Source of the DNA: Canna indica
Lineage: Eukaryota; Streptophyta; Magnoliopsida; Zingiberales; Cannaceae
Direction: 5' to 3'
NCBI GenBank assembly: GCA_034359265.1
Contig: CP136890.1
Coordinates: forward strand, 50,735,001 to 50,799,000
Length of the DNA: 64,000 nucleotides
The first letter of the stretch is position 1. Every line of letters begins with the position of its first letter. Under the pieces are notes generated by a model. It made no database searches. It saw nothing but the letters and a program-made list of their open reading frames with translations, and had not been told where the DNA came from. Position numbers and translations under genes: made by a program. Positions 10,503 through 23,936 of this stretch are shown piece by piece.

Positions 10503-11120
10503 CTGAACTCAGCACGAAGAGAGGCGACTAAAATATAAAACTCGATCCTTGATCAAGAGATATGGAGAGATTCGGCGAGAGACAAGGGGCTGGTGCCTTC
10601 TTCCAAGAGGAGGCCCGAAGATGCCGAATCTAAAAATTTCGATCGTTGAGATATCGCCCTAGAGGGAAGCACCCTCGGAGAAGGAGAACAAGGTGAAGCT
10701 GCCGCCTAAAAACAACCCCAAATGCTGCTAAGATGCAGTTTCCACCTCGGCCTGAAAACCGCCGAGAACCGTCGGAGAAGAGATGACTGCCAGGGTAGTC
10801 CGACAAGAGGAGGGAAGCAGGAAGGAAACCCGCCGGAGTACATGAGGTGTCCGCCTGGACTGGCGAACTCACCAGGGGGTCTGCCTAGCCAACGGACCCA
10901 AGGAACAGTCTGCCTGGTAGGTGGACTTGAAGGGAGCCGAAAAACAAGGTCCGCCAATTTAGCGGACTGAGACGGGGGTCGGCGGACCTTAGAAGAGGGT
11001 AGGGAGGTTGTCGGCCTTGAGAGGATGAAAAAGAAGAGAAAAAAAATACTTTTTTCTCAGGTTCGCCGGAACCCTAGGCGCCACCATCGGAAGCTCAAGT
11101 AGGAGAGAGGATAAACCCTA

Positions 11121-11132
11121 GCTCTGTTACCA
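11121..11132 (-). other. Primer-binding site of copia B
   Basis: The minus strand reads TGGTAACAGAGC, one base from the standard TGGTATCAGAGC, directly abutting the LTR end at 11133. Confidence 0.85.
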
Positions 11133-11266
11133 TGTTGAGTTGAGCCCAAAAAGTTAGTCATTTATTCAAGAAAGGGGTACATGGTATGGTAAGATGTAAA
11201 TGAGATATAACCTAAGCTATCCTATACTACCATACAAAAACATGTATAAAACTTAGTCATTCAACA
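11133..11266 (-). repeat. 5' LTR of copia B, 134 bp
   Basis: On the plus strand it begins TGTTGAGTTGAGCCC and ends AGTCATTCAACA, giving a 6-bp inverted repeat TGTTGA/TCAACA. It sits directly against the primer-binding site. The length is short but within the range of small-LTR copia lineages. Confidence 0.75.
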
Positions 11267-13250
11267 ATGCCAAGGTACCAAGAAGTTCACCAATTTGCAC
11301 CAACTTGTACCATCCATTATGATAGAATGATACGATAAAAAAAAATAAAGTTTGATTAATACACTGAGTAGAACCAAGACATATGCTCTAAAACTGGTCT
11401 GATTAGTAAAATACTAGTTAGTATGTGTCAATATGACCTATATTATCATGCTATATTATCATGCTGCAAACTTTATACAATTTTGTAAATTTATACAGAA
11501 AATTAGATAGAGTAAAAAATAGCCAAGTTGCATGAGTCCTTTCTTATTTGAATTTTCTTACAAAAATAACATAATGTCAAGTCTATACCAATACCTATTG
11601 AACAATGGATTAAACTATGTAAATAAATATATTAGATCAAAATCAAGAACTTAGTAAACACATAAAGGAATTGAAAATGATAAAAAAAATTATGAAAATA
11701 TATTGACAATCAAAAATAAAAGAGAAGGGATGATTGCTATCAGTTAGTTCAATGGAATTAGAAACAATAAGAGGATGCAAAGATGAGTGGACGACGAAAG
11801 AATCATTCTTCCATTATCCTAGTAGACCTAGATAAACACATTCTGGTTGCAATGTACGGACAAGATAAGATATGCACAATTTATAGGCTGAGAATGTGAA
11901 TGCCTAACAGCTTCAATTAAAAAAACACATTATGAATGATATTACAATCTCTTGACAACTGAAAAGTCGATCTAGATAGATTCATAAGTAATACACTTAA
12001 ATCTTAATACAATGCTTGAGATCCACAAGGCCAAATTTTCTATTACAAATTTTCTACTTTAAGTGCTATGTACATTTTATGATACTAATACCAACTCTCT
12101 TTTTAGATTGATAAATTCTTGGATGAGTATCTATCCAACATTACTCCAAAGAGGATTCAACAAAATTGTTGTTTAAAGTCAAAGGAATGCTATTTCACTA
12201 TTCAACTTGCACAAGTATCAATCGATGGATTGAGTTTTACCAAGACACCATCTTTATTGGCATTGTTTAACTTATAAAATAAATGATTTGCAATTTACCT
12301 AGAATTTTAAAAGATCGAGTGGTAATATTTTTGTGTTGCTCATAGTTGCTTTGGTATCGAGGTTTTGATAGGTTTATGAAATAGTTGTCCATATAAATAA
12401 GACACCAAGGGGGGTTGTTGGATTTTTGGTGGCAACTGCGGGTTTAGGGTAGCTCATGAGGGATTAAAATTTTTGAACAGAGCAATTGTTTCCCATATTC
12501 TTTTGGTAGATTCTACCAGAACCAAAGATGTTTTTTAGTGAAGCATCCTTATGAAAGAACAAGTCTTTTGTGGTGTCTACTTTGAGTCTATTAAGATATG
12601 CAATTACAAACTCTTAAAGTCAGATTGTAACGTTTCATCTTTACACATGAATTTCAAAAGAAAAGAAATCTACAGCCTAAAAGCAACATATATAGGAAAA
12701 TATTGTCAATCTTCATGCTAAAATGAGGAGCATTTGAAGCCCAATCATCCAAAAAGTATCAACATATATTGCCATATGATAAACATGCACAACTGAGGAA
12801 AAGCTTGTCTTTTGGATAAACATGCACGATGCTTTAATCTGTCTCCAAAGAAGCTAATTAAAAATGAGGAAAAGCTTCCCTTTTGAATAAACATACAGAA
12901 TGTTTTAATCATGCATACTAGTTGTTTCCTAGAGCTTTTTCCTCCAAATTTTTGCTTATTTTAGATGGAAAATTTTACCTTAGAAATCATCTTTCATTCT
13001 CACCAGGAAATGACCTCTTTGTTTATTTTAGATGGAAACCACTCTGATCCTATGGAAAGCTTATCTATCGAATTCATTAGGCATTGAACTATTGTTTTCA
13101 TTGTATTTTTGCTATTTCAATGTGAGCATCACATCCAATGTATTAAGGTATTTGGGAGGAACCTTAGATTCTTCTGCTTGAGGTCATATATTCATATGCT
13201 AAACACACAAAATTAAGCCAACAACGATTAGAAGACATGGTTCAGTGTTA
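11267..13250. other. AT-rich intergenic DNA
   Basis: I see no coding region, transposon end or RNA gene in this 2-kb stretch. It holds poly-A and poly-T runs and short direct repeats such as AAGCTT-CC-CTTTTG-ATAAACAT variants near 12795 and 12868. Confidence 0.4.
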
Positions 13251-13251
13251 C

Positions 13252-13345
13252 CTTCCGGAGACTGGCAATGCAGAGATGCCAATAGAGCAACTTCAACAGT
13301 GATAAGATAATTGAATGAGTGCCTCACAATTTCAACTTCAGATAT
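13252..13345 (-). pseudogene. Isolated exon-like segment, gene unknown
   Basis: On the minus strand a 94-base segment lies between an acceptor (AACAG) and a donor (GAAG|GTAACA). One frame is open across it: 31 codons plus one base, including VEIVRHSFNYLITVEVALL. The composition looks like real protein. I do not recognise the family and find no partner exon on either side, so it may be a lost or captured exon, or chance. Confidence 0.25.
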
Positions 13346-13736
13346 CTGTTATCAAGAGGCTTGGCTTTTCCTCAGACGAACTGAGAAAAATGGTCAACAT
13401 ATACTCCTATAAATGAAGCATTCAGAATGAGCAGGAGGATTTAATTCGTTCATCGAATAAATTCGCAGAACTAATCGAGATTCATCATCATGCCCATTAT
13501 CGCAATAATAAATATACAAAAAAGAAACAAGGAATAGGAAAAGAAGACAGAAAACATAAAGGATTTCTCTCAGACAAATGCCTCGATTCGTCCTCACGTA
13601 AAATGGAATGGATAAATCAGACTCGTCATCTATGAATTCATCTCATCATCGAGAAACCCCTCAATAGATTAAAAAACCAACTTAATCAACAGCCCTACAG
13701 CGATCTAATAAAAGAGTATGTAAAAGATAAAAACCA

Positions 13737-13979
13737 GTGAAAGAATGTAGCAGGGTGGAATTGATCCGGATGACCCCGCAGGTGGCGCGCGAGCTGCAGC
13801 TAGGGCTTCGAAACCTGCCTGCCCTAGACGGCGGCGGAGATGGTGGAGACAGCGCGAGCGAAGAGGTGAAGAGTGAAAGAAACGAAGAAATGGGGATTAC
13901 CGTGAGCTATTCTGGTGCGAATGAAGAAACGAAGAAAAGGGGATTACCGCGCGAGGGAAATGAGGAAAATTCATGAATC
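13737..13979. other. GC-rich island with a short duplicated phrase
   Basis: Local GC is clearly above its surroundings. The phrase GGGGATTACCG with about 12 preceding purines occurs twice, 45 bases apart. A 79-codon plus-strand frame covers it, but the content (Glu/Lys/Gly-rich, low complexity) is not convincing. It could be the 5' leader of a lost minus-strand gene. Confidence 0.25.
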
Positions 13980-14166
13980 CACCATCACTGGAGACTTTTA
14001 ATCAAAGACCTTTTCTAAATTTGCAGCAGCTACCAACAACAAGAGAAAGATTTACTCTCACCATCGGAAGCAAGCAGCCATCCGTTGCACAGCTAAAAGG
14101 CTAGAAGCAAGCTAGGGACCTAGGGTTGGCCAACAGTATTCAACTACAAAGAAATAGGGAGTCTTA

Positions 14167-14440
14167 GGGCCCGTTCGTTTCGCAAACTATGTAGTATAGA
14201 ACAGATTAACCACCACAGTATAAGATTATATAGGACAACATAATAAATAATCTCATATTTATTTCGCAGGGTACTGAACATCAAATCCAGTATTGTTATG
14301 CGTTCGTTTCGTATTATCACAACACATGATAAGATAATTTGACGAAAATATCATTTGTACTATTTCTTGTTCGTTTTATCATATAAAATATGCTGGACAA
14401 TATCATATATTATTATAATAACAAAATATTTATTTTAATT
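14167..14440. mobile_element. Harbinger-like end, partial
   Basis: GGGCCCGTTCGTTTCGC starts immediately after TTA, matching the terminal phrase and the 3-bp target site of plant PIF/Harbinger MITEs. The word GCGTTCGTTTCGTATTAT recurs 145 bases on. I cannot find the opposite end, so the right limit is arbitrary. Confidence 0.45.
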
Positions 14441-14859
14441 AACACAAGAATTATGAATCCAATTAATAAATAGATAAATGTGATAAAACTTATTATTATA
14501 TCATACAAAATAATGAATAGTAAATGAATAAATGTGCTCCAATATTTATAAATCTAACAAAAGCAACGACTATAAATACAATTGAAATAGTGGTCAATAA
14601 TTACCAATGACTAAATTTTGTAGTATTTTTCGACGTGTCTCCGACAATAAGTTCGTTGGAATTTCGTGAAAAACTTTAAGATTTTTTTAAAATAATAATA
14701 ATAATTCAAAATAAAAATAGCATTTATATATGTAATAGTAACAAATAGCCTATACAATTATCTAAAAATTTCAATCATATGATTCAAAATATGTACAACA
14801 TGCAAGCACCATCAATAATTAAAATGAAGAAAAGCAAATCAACAAACACATCCACTTGT

Positions 14860-17800
14860 TAGAACCTGATCAAATCCAAAATAATATTATAAAATAGAGA
14901 ACAAATTAAAAACCTACTATGACAAAAGCACCAATAAAAATATGAATAAATATATAATAAAATAGGTTCCATAACACGCAACATGTAATAACTTCCTTGT
15001 TTAGTCCGGTAGCATTTTATATCATAATTCCTAGAGAAAGTAAACCGAAAATGACACAAATTAGTATCTTGCATCTCATGGTTGTCGTCAATGTGCAACA
15101 CGACGATGACGAGCAGGTGCAGCGACGGGCCACACAATTCGGGCGCTAAACAAACTCAACCTCCACCTACGGCTCTATGACATAGTACTTGCATCTATTG
15201 GCACCAAAAACAATATCTTCTTTTTCGTTGACATCTTCTCCTCCAACGAGTTTGCGGCCACGAGGCAAACATCTTTATCTTTGTCGGCTTAGTAGTTTAT
15301 CTTCACCTCGTGATTCTGAAGTTGCATCTTGAAATTTCTCGAGTGATGCTCGTAAGAGATCATTGTCCTCCTCCAAAGCTTCATTGCTAACCCCAAATCT
15401 ATTGTCACCTACCGTCGTCCATGGTAGACGTTGCCTACAACGCTGCTCTCAAACTCCTCTTGCTCGTGTTGGTGGGCACACGTAGGGGGAAATGCTCATG
15501 TTGAAGATGCAACCACAAGTTCGTCTTTAGCTTCTTTTTACAATGCTTGTACATGTATTAATTGTTTACGGAACTCGCTCGCTCTCAAAGTTATGCATCC
15601 CCCTTTGTCGAGTTGACAAAGACGTCGAACATATAAACTAGTCGTAGTCCAACTCAATTGCATCCATTATCAGCACCTTCTCTTCACTCTCCTCACCATT
15701 CTATGACACATTTGACTTCTTCAGCATCATACAAATTCGAGATCAAGCTTCATATGAAACTTCGCCATTATGGTTCGCTTTGACACACACAGTGATTTCT
15801 CCCCCTTGTCCTTCATAATGACCTTGGGAATATGGGGCGACTATGATATTTCAACCACTAATTTCAAACAAACAATCCTTGAGGGTAAATCCAAACCATG
15901 TTGACATTCTCGTCGTAGAAGTGGAAGGTGGCGTTGGGTCAATATTTTTTATTCGAATCTCGATATTGAGATTCTTCTACAAATACCACTTGATATCTCA
16001 ATTGAATGAGATCGTGCGTCGTGGAGTTAAAGCCTATAAGGGCTAGAGGCATGTGCATGTTTTCGAAGTTTATGATAGGACAAAGATGGACCAATTTAGA
16101 GTGATAGCATTTTCATGCCATCATGCAAGTCCTTTTTTCCAATATAAAATGGCGAAGCCTCATCACTTAGGTATTTAGAACTTAGTGCTCAAGGTCGAGG
16201 AAATAGATCAAGTCATTGGTGTAATTAGCATGCTCATACCGGTCCTAATATCATACCTTGATGGTATGCCCCGACCACCACACCTAAGTATCACCGCTTT
16301 CTCGCACACTAGCGGTAGCCATACGATGCAAGACACCGACTAACACCACATCATAGCACATACAATAACAAGAGAATAAAAAGAAATAAAGCATAGGAAA
16401 TGAATTTTATGATGCTATATATAAGGTTTTCTGTTGGAGAAATCATTTGCAAAACTAACGGAAAACTAATTCTCGGTAATGTTAAATATGATTCAATCAA
16501 CATAATTATTATCTAGTGAAATAAGATCAAAATAAAATTTCTTTATATGTGGAGACATCAACTTTTTTCTATTGAACATAACTAAAAATAATTAGAACGT
16601 AAAAACTACGAACGAATCGTGTCTCAAGTTAATATACATAACTTTCAAATCAATTTGTCATTAACATAAATTAGAATTTCTAATTCATCTCAACAACTAC
16701 CGTCCAAAATAAAAGAATTAAACAATTGCAATATAGAATCATAGAAAACAAAAATATTAAACAAGGATTAGAAAAAGAAATAAGTACCGCACTTGAACCC
16801 GCAGTTGACTTCCAAAAATTTGTTCAATATCAATCATATTTGAAAGATCAACAACACGATGTTACCTGAAGTAATTGGAAATAGGCTAGCTGTTTTGCTG
16901 TTGATAGTTGAAGTGGTTTCCAATCTATACAAAATGTGTTCCAAATGCAAAAAAGTATTTTTGTTCTAGAAGTTATATATTTCTAATGTGCCTTTAACGA
17001 GGAATTTCAGTTAATGTTTCAGATGCCAAGCAAATGTATTTCCAAATAACTATTTGCATGTCAGACAACATTGAAGCATTGTGAGTGAAGATGACACCCT
17101 AGGGACAGTCAGTTACTTATGTACCTACATGTCTTCACAAACATGCACCAAATATAAAACTGTATGTGTTTAACAGTAACTACTAACAAGGTAAAATAAT
17201 TATTCCCTAAGTCATAATTTAGTCAAATTAGAGGCCATAATTTAGCATTACAAGTTGTGTTTGAAATATTGACCTAAAAATATTGACTAACCTTTTCAAT
17301 CAAAGCTTCTTTAAGTGCCACAATTTACTTTTGAATCAATAGCGAACCAAAAAATGCTTCTAAAGACCTTTTCATTCGACGTGAAATTTCGTTGAAGAAA
17401 ATTAAAATAAAAAGAGGAAGAGACAAACGAACAAAAGATAACGAAACCGTAGAATTAATAGAATATGTGAGCGTAGTTTGTGAAAATAAAAATTATATAG
17501 GATATGCAATTTATGTCCAAAAGGTCAAAGGTAACGTTTACGAAGAATCATATTAATTAATTATTTCTAAAGCAACAATTTTATTCATATATTTCATGAT
17601 TTAACTTTCGTCGTGGCTAAGAATTACCAACCTGTTAAGAATAAGAAACTCCCAACTAGCATCTTCATTCCATATCAACTTGGTAACTAATTTGAAGTCC
17701 CATGTCCCATCTAGCATCCTATTACTCCATCAACAAAGCTTTATGAACCATAGAAGGACAAACTTAATCATTAAAACCTCACATTCTAATTTATGTCAAT

Positions 17801-18530
17801 AGTGATAAAATAATAAATTAGCAAATTGCTTACTCAACCAGTCAGTAGAACAAAACATGAATCCCACGTCAGGCCTACACGGCATACCTAGGTAAAATAC
17901 TGAAAAACATAATAAAAAATATCCTCAATGTACCTAACCCGAATGCTAGATACATTATTTGTCTCGTAGCAGTTGGCCAATCAAAATCTTCAATCTTTAG
18001 ATTTATCCATAGAAACACATATCATAAAGTTGATCTGGTGCATCCAAAAAAATAGATGTGCAGCGTACTTAGGAGATCTTAACTTATTGAAAGTCCCAAA
18101 TAGCATCTCTGTACGATACCAATCATTAACTAATTTAAAACCATTAACATTCTTATTTTATCCCAAACTAGTGAAGATCCATATTCATTTTAATACCAAT
18201 GGCAATAAATTTAACGACATTTTTCAAATTATTCCAAAACACAACAAAGTCGGCAAAATTTTGAACAACATGATAAAAAATTATATATACAGTAGACAAG
18301 TTCAATATCAATTTGCCAATAAAATGAAAAACCAAAAGTGTCAATTATTTTGGACAATCTTTGGATAATCAACCAAAAAATATCAATCAATACTTAGAAA
18401 ATCATTCTTAATTGTGAGGTAGCAAGGAGAAATATAAGTGAAAAATATAAAAACAAATATTTTATTATTTATCCAATAAATAAAAAATGATTAAAAATCA
18501 TATCAAACAAGGATTAGAAAAAGAAATAAG
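14860..18530. repeat. Old, diverged copy of the 3.8-kb composite unit
   Basis: The order of landmarks is the same as in the young array: the CCGGTAGCATTTTATATC segment (15005), the polyphenol oxidase relic (about 15480-16000), the AACGGAAAACTAATTCTCGG segment (16458), then exons of the unnamed gene relic (16874-18050). Divergence from array units is visible in most lines, whereas array units differ from each other by only a few bases. The exon at about 17938-18045 has a frameshift here that the array copies lack. Confidence 0.85.
15480..16000 (-). pseudogene. Polyphenol oxidase 3' fragment, old copy
   Basis: The minus strand reads FYDENVNM near 15920, the DWL-domain phrase of plant polyphenol oxidases, and KVLIMDAIELDYD near 15660, the entry to the KFDV domain. 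Frames shift between the two and stops are present. It corresponds to the better described copy at 31010-31530. Confidence 0.5.
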
Positions 18531-19640
18531 TACCAGGATTATTATCTAGTGAAATAAGATCAAAATAAAATTTCTTTATGTCGAGACATCAACTTTTTTC
18601 TATTCAACATAACTAAAAATAATTAGAATGTAAAAAGTACGAACGAATCGTGTCTCAAGTTAATATACATAACTTTCAAATCAATTGGTCATTAACATAA
18701 ATTAGAATTCCTAATTCATCTCAACAACTACTAGCCAAAATAAAAGAATTAAACAATTGCAATATAGAATCATAGAAAACAAAAATATTAAACAAGAATT
18801 AGAAAAAGAAATAAGTACCGCACTTGACTTCCAAAAATTTGTTCAATATCAATCATATTTGAAAGATCAACAACTCGATGTTACCTGAAGTAATTTGAAA
18901 TAGGCTAGCTGTTTTGCTGTTGATAGTTGAAGTGGTTTCCAATCTATACAAATTGTGTTCCAAATGCAAAAAAGTATTTTTGTTCTAGATGTTATATATT
19001 TCTAATGTGCCTTTAACGAGGAATTTCAGTTTATGTTTCAGATGCCAAGCAAATATATTTCCAAATAACTATTTGCATGTTGGACAACATTGAAGCATTG
19101 TGAGTGAAGATGACACCCTAGGGACAGTCAGTTACTTATGTACCTACATGTCTTCACAAACATGCACCAAATATAAAACTGTATGCGTTTAACAGTAACT
19201 ACTAACAAGGTAAAATAATTATTGCCTAATTCATAATTTAGGCAAATTAGAGTCCATAATTTAGCATTACAAGTTGTGTTTGGAATATTGATCTAAAAAT
19301 ATTGACCTAAAAATATTGACTAACCTTTTCAATCAAAGCTTCTTTAAGTGCCCCAATTTACTTTTGAATCAATAGAGAACCAAAAAATGCTTCTAAAGAC
19401 CTTTTCATTCGACGTGAAATTTCGTAGAAGAAAATTAAAATAAAAAGAGGAGGAGAAAAACGAACAAAAGAGAACGAAACCATAGAATTAATAGCATATG
19501 TGAGCGTAGTTTGTAAAAATAAAAATTATATAGGATATGCAATTTATGTCCAAAAGGTCAAAGGTAACGTGTACGAAGAATCATATTAATTAATTATTTC
19601 TAAAGCAACAAGTTTATTCATATATTTCATAATCTAATGG
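16500..19640. repeat. Direct duplication of about 1.1 kb (16500-17620 and 18536-19640)
   Basis: The two segments match base for base over long runs, from ATTATTATCTAGTGAAATAA to TTATTTCTAAAGCAACAA. Small differences include a 12-base shortening near 18828 (ACCCGCAGTTG missing) and a duplicated GACCTAAAAATATT phrase near 19295. The offset is about 2030 bases. The second copy ends in unrelated sequence at about 19640. Confidence 0.85.
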
Positions 19641-19857
19641 TTGTTATAAATTTGTTATAAATTTGTTCTAAAGCAAAAAAAGATCACATAACTAAGTTGT
19701 TATAAATTTGATAACCAACGGTACGGAAGACACAAACCAAATTGTAGTGTCAAGAAAGTACCAAAAAAATAAAATATTAGTACAAATATGACAACAATAG
19801 TAGAAAAGGCACAAACCTAATTGTATTGTCACAAACCTAATGGTTGTTTCACATGAA

Positions 19858-20585
19858 TACAAATTTGAGACTTTGAGTAACAAACCAAATCGAAAATTTA
19901 GACTAGGACAGAAGTAATAAAAAAGAAGAATAGGACAGAAGTATTAAAAAAGAAAGAAATAGAAAAAAAAATTGTGAAGGGCTGTTGGAACATAACTGAA
20001 ATGAAAGAAAGAAAGCAAAACTGAAAAAAAGAAACATTACTGGAAAAAAACACGACTTAAGTAATAAAAAACAATTGAAATAAAAAAAAGAACACGATAG
20101 AACTAAAAAAGAAAAAGAAGATGACAGAAGTAATAAAAAAGAAAGAAATAGAGAGTAAATTGTTAAAGGTTGTTGGAAAAGAACTGAAATGAAAGAAAGA
20201 AACATAAAAAGAAAACAGAACAATAAAACAAATGAAGTGAAAACGTTCACTGAAAAAAGAAATGAAGCGAAAATGAAAATTCACTGAAAAAAGAAATGAA
20301 GTGAAAACAGAGAGAAATGAAGTGAAAATGAAACGAAAGAAAACTGAAGTAATAAAGAAGAATCGAACAAAACACATAAGCTATAAAAAAAGAATCGAAC
20401 AAAATAGAAGTAAAAAAGAAAGAAAGAAACATGAAAAAAATCTGCATGTACGTGTGCAAATACTTAAACAAGCAAGAAAATTTTAATTAAATGATGAGAG
20501 CTGAATGGGAGAGTAATGCCTTTAAAAAATAGCAAAAACTGCTATCTTGTTGCTAGATTTCATCGCCGGAGTTCGTAACTAGAGT
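19858..20585. repeat. Internal part of a hAT-like element, left of the array
   Basis: From TACAAATTTGAGACTTTGAG to TTTCATCGCCGGAGTTCGT it follows 40703-41290 of the intact element at 40523-41563: purine-rich (GAAAGAAATAGAAAAA), repeated AATGAAGTGAAAA words, then CTGCTATCTTGTTGCTAG. The long Phe/Ser-rich minus-strand frames here only translate this purine-rich tract. It is cut at about 20585, where the tandem unit begins at shared CGTCG bases. Confidence 0.75.
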
Positions 20586-23546
20586 TCGTCGTCGAACATA
20601 TAAACTATTCGTAGTCCAACTCAATTGCATCCATTATCAGCACCTTCACTTCGCTCTCGAGGGTAAATCCAAACCATGTTGACATTCTCGTCGTAGAAGT
20701 GGAAGGTGGCGTTGGGTCAATCTTTTTTATTCGAATCTCGATATTGAGGTTCTTCTACAAATACCACTTGATATCTCCATTGAATGAGATCGTGCGTCGT
20801 GGAGTTAAAGCCTATAAGGGTTAGAGGCATGTGCATGTTTCCGAAGTTTATGGTAGGACAAAGATGGACCAATTTAGAGTGATAGCATTTTCATGCCATC
20901 ATGCAAGTCATTTTTCCAATATAAAAGGGCGAAGCCTCATCACTTAGGTAATTAGAACTTAGTGCTCAAGGTCGAGGAAATAGATCAAGTCATTGGTGTA
21001 ATTAGCATGCTCATACCGGTCCTAATATCATACCCTGATGGTATGCCCCCACCACCACACCTAAGTATCACCGCTTTCTCGCACACTAGCGGTAGCCATA
21101 CGATGCAAGACACCGACCAACACCACATCACAGCACGGACAATAACAAGAAAATAAAAAGAAATAAAACATAGGAAATGAATTTTATGATGCTATATATA
21201 AAGTTTTCTGATGGAGAAATCATTTGCAAAACTAACGGAAAACTGATTCTCGGTAATGTTAAATATGATTCAATCAACATAATTATTATCTAGTGAAATA
21301 AGATCAAAGTAAAATTTCTTTATGTGGAGACAACAACTTTTTTCTATTGAACATAACTAAAAATAATTAGGTCTAGCACATCATAAAGTTGATCTGGTGC
21401 ATCCTGCATAATGGATCAATACCAAACAATAATAGGTCTAGCACATCCCTAACAATATTATTAATTATGTATGGAAGTAATAATCATTAACAAAAAACCA
21501 AAGAGAAGTAAAACAGATAAATTAGAAGAATTTTCTTATTGTATTCATCTTTCTTGTTGTTTTCATTCGTTTCAATTAAAAACAAGTAAATTCTTTATCA
21601 ATTACCTGCTTGCGAGTAATTAAACTTATAACAATCTCCAACCCCTTGATTTTGTTCCAATGCTAATTTTGACCCCTGAAAAAAAATAGGCTTGAGAACA
21701 ATAATTCAAAAATTAATAAAGAATACTACAAGAGAGAGTACCTGCGGTGCAGATAAAGATCTATGGTAAAGAGCTCCAAAATCTCCTGAGTTAATCAATT
21801 ATATATTTGTACCTATGCAAATATATATATTATTAAATTACAATATGCAATATATTCGTATTATACCCGAATCCTCTCGAAGCGTGTAAGAGAACAACGA
21901 AGCCCTCACCCACGCGAAAGCGATACCACAAGCCACTCCTACATGCAAAAAAACAAATATTTTCTGTATAGCATACTTATATTAAGATTTTACAGTATTC
22001 AATAGAAAAATTAGTAAATTGTGTATAGCATACTATTTATCACTGAAAGCAACATATAAAGGAAGCTTGAAGACAACAATATTGCACATGAACTTATTAT
22101 TCATCTCAGAAACACAAACTAAAAATGTGAAAATGAAGATATTTTCAAGGACCACTACATAAAATAAATAAAATATTGCACCAAATTCAGTGAAAACCCG
22201 ACACCTATACCATGCCTAAATTGAAACTTTGACCATTATTACTCCATTAGTTTAGGTGTAAATATTTGGAGGAATGAATTAAGAAATTGATGTTTGCATA
22301 AGTGCGTTTAAAAAAATTGCCTTATCTCAAGATATCGAAGCCACAAGACAAATCGGCGCCGCAAGCGCGAATTGAAGCTTTAGCTTCATGCCTGCAAATT
22401 TGGATGTGAGAATAGTTAATTTTAATAATATGAAAGTTTTTTTTCACCAAGAAAAAGAAAATTATTTTATTAAGCGGCTAGAGCCAACGTCAAAAGAGTA
22501 ATAATATGGAAGTTAAAGGTTCCATATTGTAGGAGGCTTCAAATTCCCACAAACATAGCATTTAGGTATAGTCAACATATGCACCTAAGTTATTTTTATG
22601 ACTAAAAGCACAAGTCCAACTAAGGTCTACAACTATAAAATTTCGATGTGTGGCTATGGTCGAAAGGCTACAACGGCAAAATAATATGACTATTAAAAAA
22701 ACATAAAAGGAACATAAAACAAAAAAGCTATAAAGCATGACTATAAATCCAAAATAACATTACAACACAATTTGGTAATCACCAAATTGCAAAAAAAGAA
22801 AAAAACTATAACCGTGAATGAAACAGAAAACCAAAAAACAACTATTAAGCATGACTATAAATCCAAAATAACATTATAAAACAGAGAACAAATTAAAAAT
22901 CTCCTTGTTTGGTCCGGTAGCATTTTATATCATAATTCCTAGAGAAAGTAAACCGAAAATGACACAAATTAGTATCTTGCATCTCACGGTTGTCGTCAAT
23001 GTGCAACACGACGATGACGAGCAGGTGCAGCGACGAGCCACACAATTCGGGCGCAAAGCAAACTCAACCTCCACCCACGGCTCTACGACATAGTGCTTGA
23101 ATCTATTGGCACCAAAAACAATATCTTCTTTTTCGTTGACATCTTCTCCTCCAACAAGTTTGCGGCCACGAGGCGAACATCTTTATCTTTGCCGGCTTGG
23201 TAGTTTGTCTTCACCTCGTGATTCTGAAGTTGCATCTTGAAATTTCTCGAGTGATGCTCGTAAGAGATCATTGTCCTCCTCTAAAGCTTCATTGCTAGCC
23301 CCAAATCTATTGTCGCCTACCGTCGTCCATGGTAGACGTTGCCTACAACGCTGCTCTCAAACTCCTCTTGCTCGTGTTGGTGGGCACACGGAGGGGGAAA
23401 TGCTCATGTTGAAGATGCAACCACAAGTTCGTCTTTAGCTTCTTTTTACAATGCTTGTACATGTATTAAATGTTTACAAAATTACCACTGAACTCGCTCG
23501 CTCTCAAAGTTATGCATCCCCCTTCGTCGAGTTGACAAAAACGTCG
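20586..23546. repeat. Array copy 1, internally deleted
   Basis: It lacks about 195 bases of the polyphenol oxidase relic (junction near 20659) and about 660 bases at 21370, which removes the 3' exons of the second gene relic. At 21370 the junction carries GTCTAGCACATC, a phrase that normally sits about 60 bases further on, flanked by short shared words. It keeps the 18 bases that copy 2 lost. Confidence 0.9.
21377..22389 (-). pseudogene. Same unknown gene relic, 5' half only, array copy 1
   Basis: The first four exons are present from the ATG at 22389. The fifth is reduced to its first 30 or so bases, and the remaining exons are lost in the deletion at 21370. Confidence 0.55.
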
Positions 23547-23936
23547 AACATATAAACTAGTCGTAGTCCAACTCAATTGCATCCATTATCAGCACCTTCA
23601 CTTCGCTCTTCTCACCATTCTATGACTGACACCTTTGACTTCTTCAGCATCGTACAAATTCGAGATCAAGCTTCACACGAAACTTCGCCATTATGGTTCG
23701 CTTTGACACACGCAGTGATTTCTCCCCCTTGTCCTTCATAATGACCTTGGGAGTATGGGGCGACTATGGTATTTCAACCACTAATTTGAAACAAACAATC
23801 CTTGAGGGTAAATCCAAACCATGTTGACATTCTCGTCGTAGAAGTGGAAGGTGGCGTTGGGTCAATCTTTTTTATTCGAATCTCGATATTGAGGTTCTTC
23901 TACAAATACCACTTGATATCTCCATTGAATGAGATC
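23416..23936 (-). pseudogene. Polyphenol oxidase fragment (array copies 1/2)
   Basis: This is the same decayed DWL and KFDV blocks as at 31010-31530, with the same frame breaks; the breaks therefore predate the amplification. Confidence 0.5.

Larger units (their letters stand above)
4895..11266 (-). mobile_element. Ty1/copia retrotransposon B, nested and degenerate
   Basis: The minus strand runs from a 134-bp LTR (11266-11133) through a primer-binding site, a leader of about 600 bases, gag, a zinc-knuckle region, pre-integrase, integrase, RT and RNase H, to the polyprotein end DIYAPT* at 4895. Two DNA elements interrupt it, at 5961-6621 and 7647-8660, each flanked by a duplication of copia sequence. 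Those insertions came after the copia insertion. The 3' LTR and polypurine tract are missing, cut off by LTR-like DNA ending at 4894. Frameshifts and a damaged RT active site show that it is dead. Confidence 0.88.

Noticed and set aside
19903..20471. Long Phe/Ser-rich minus-strand frames, and the similar one at 40699-41127
   Set aside because: They are the complement of a purine-rich tract inside the hAT-like element; composition only.
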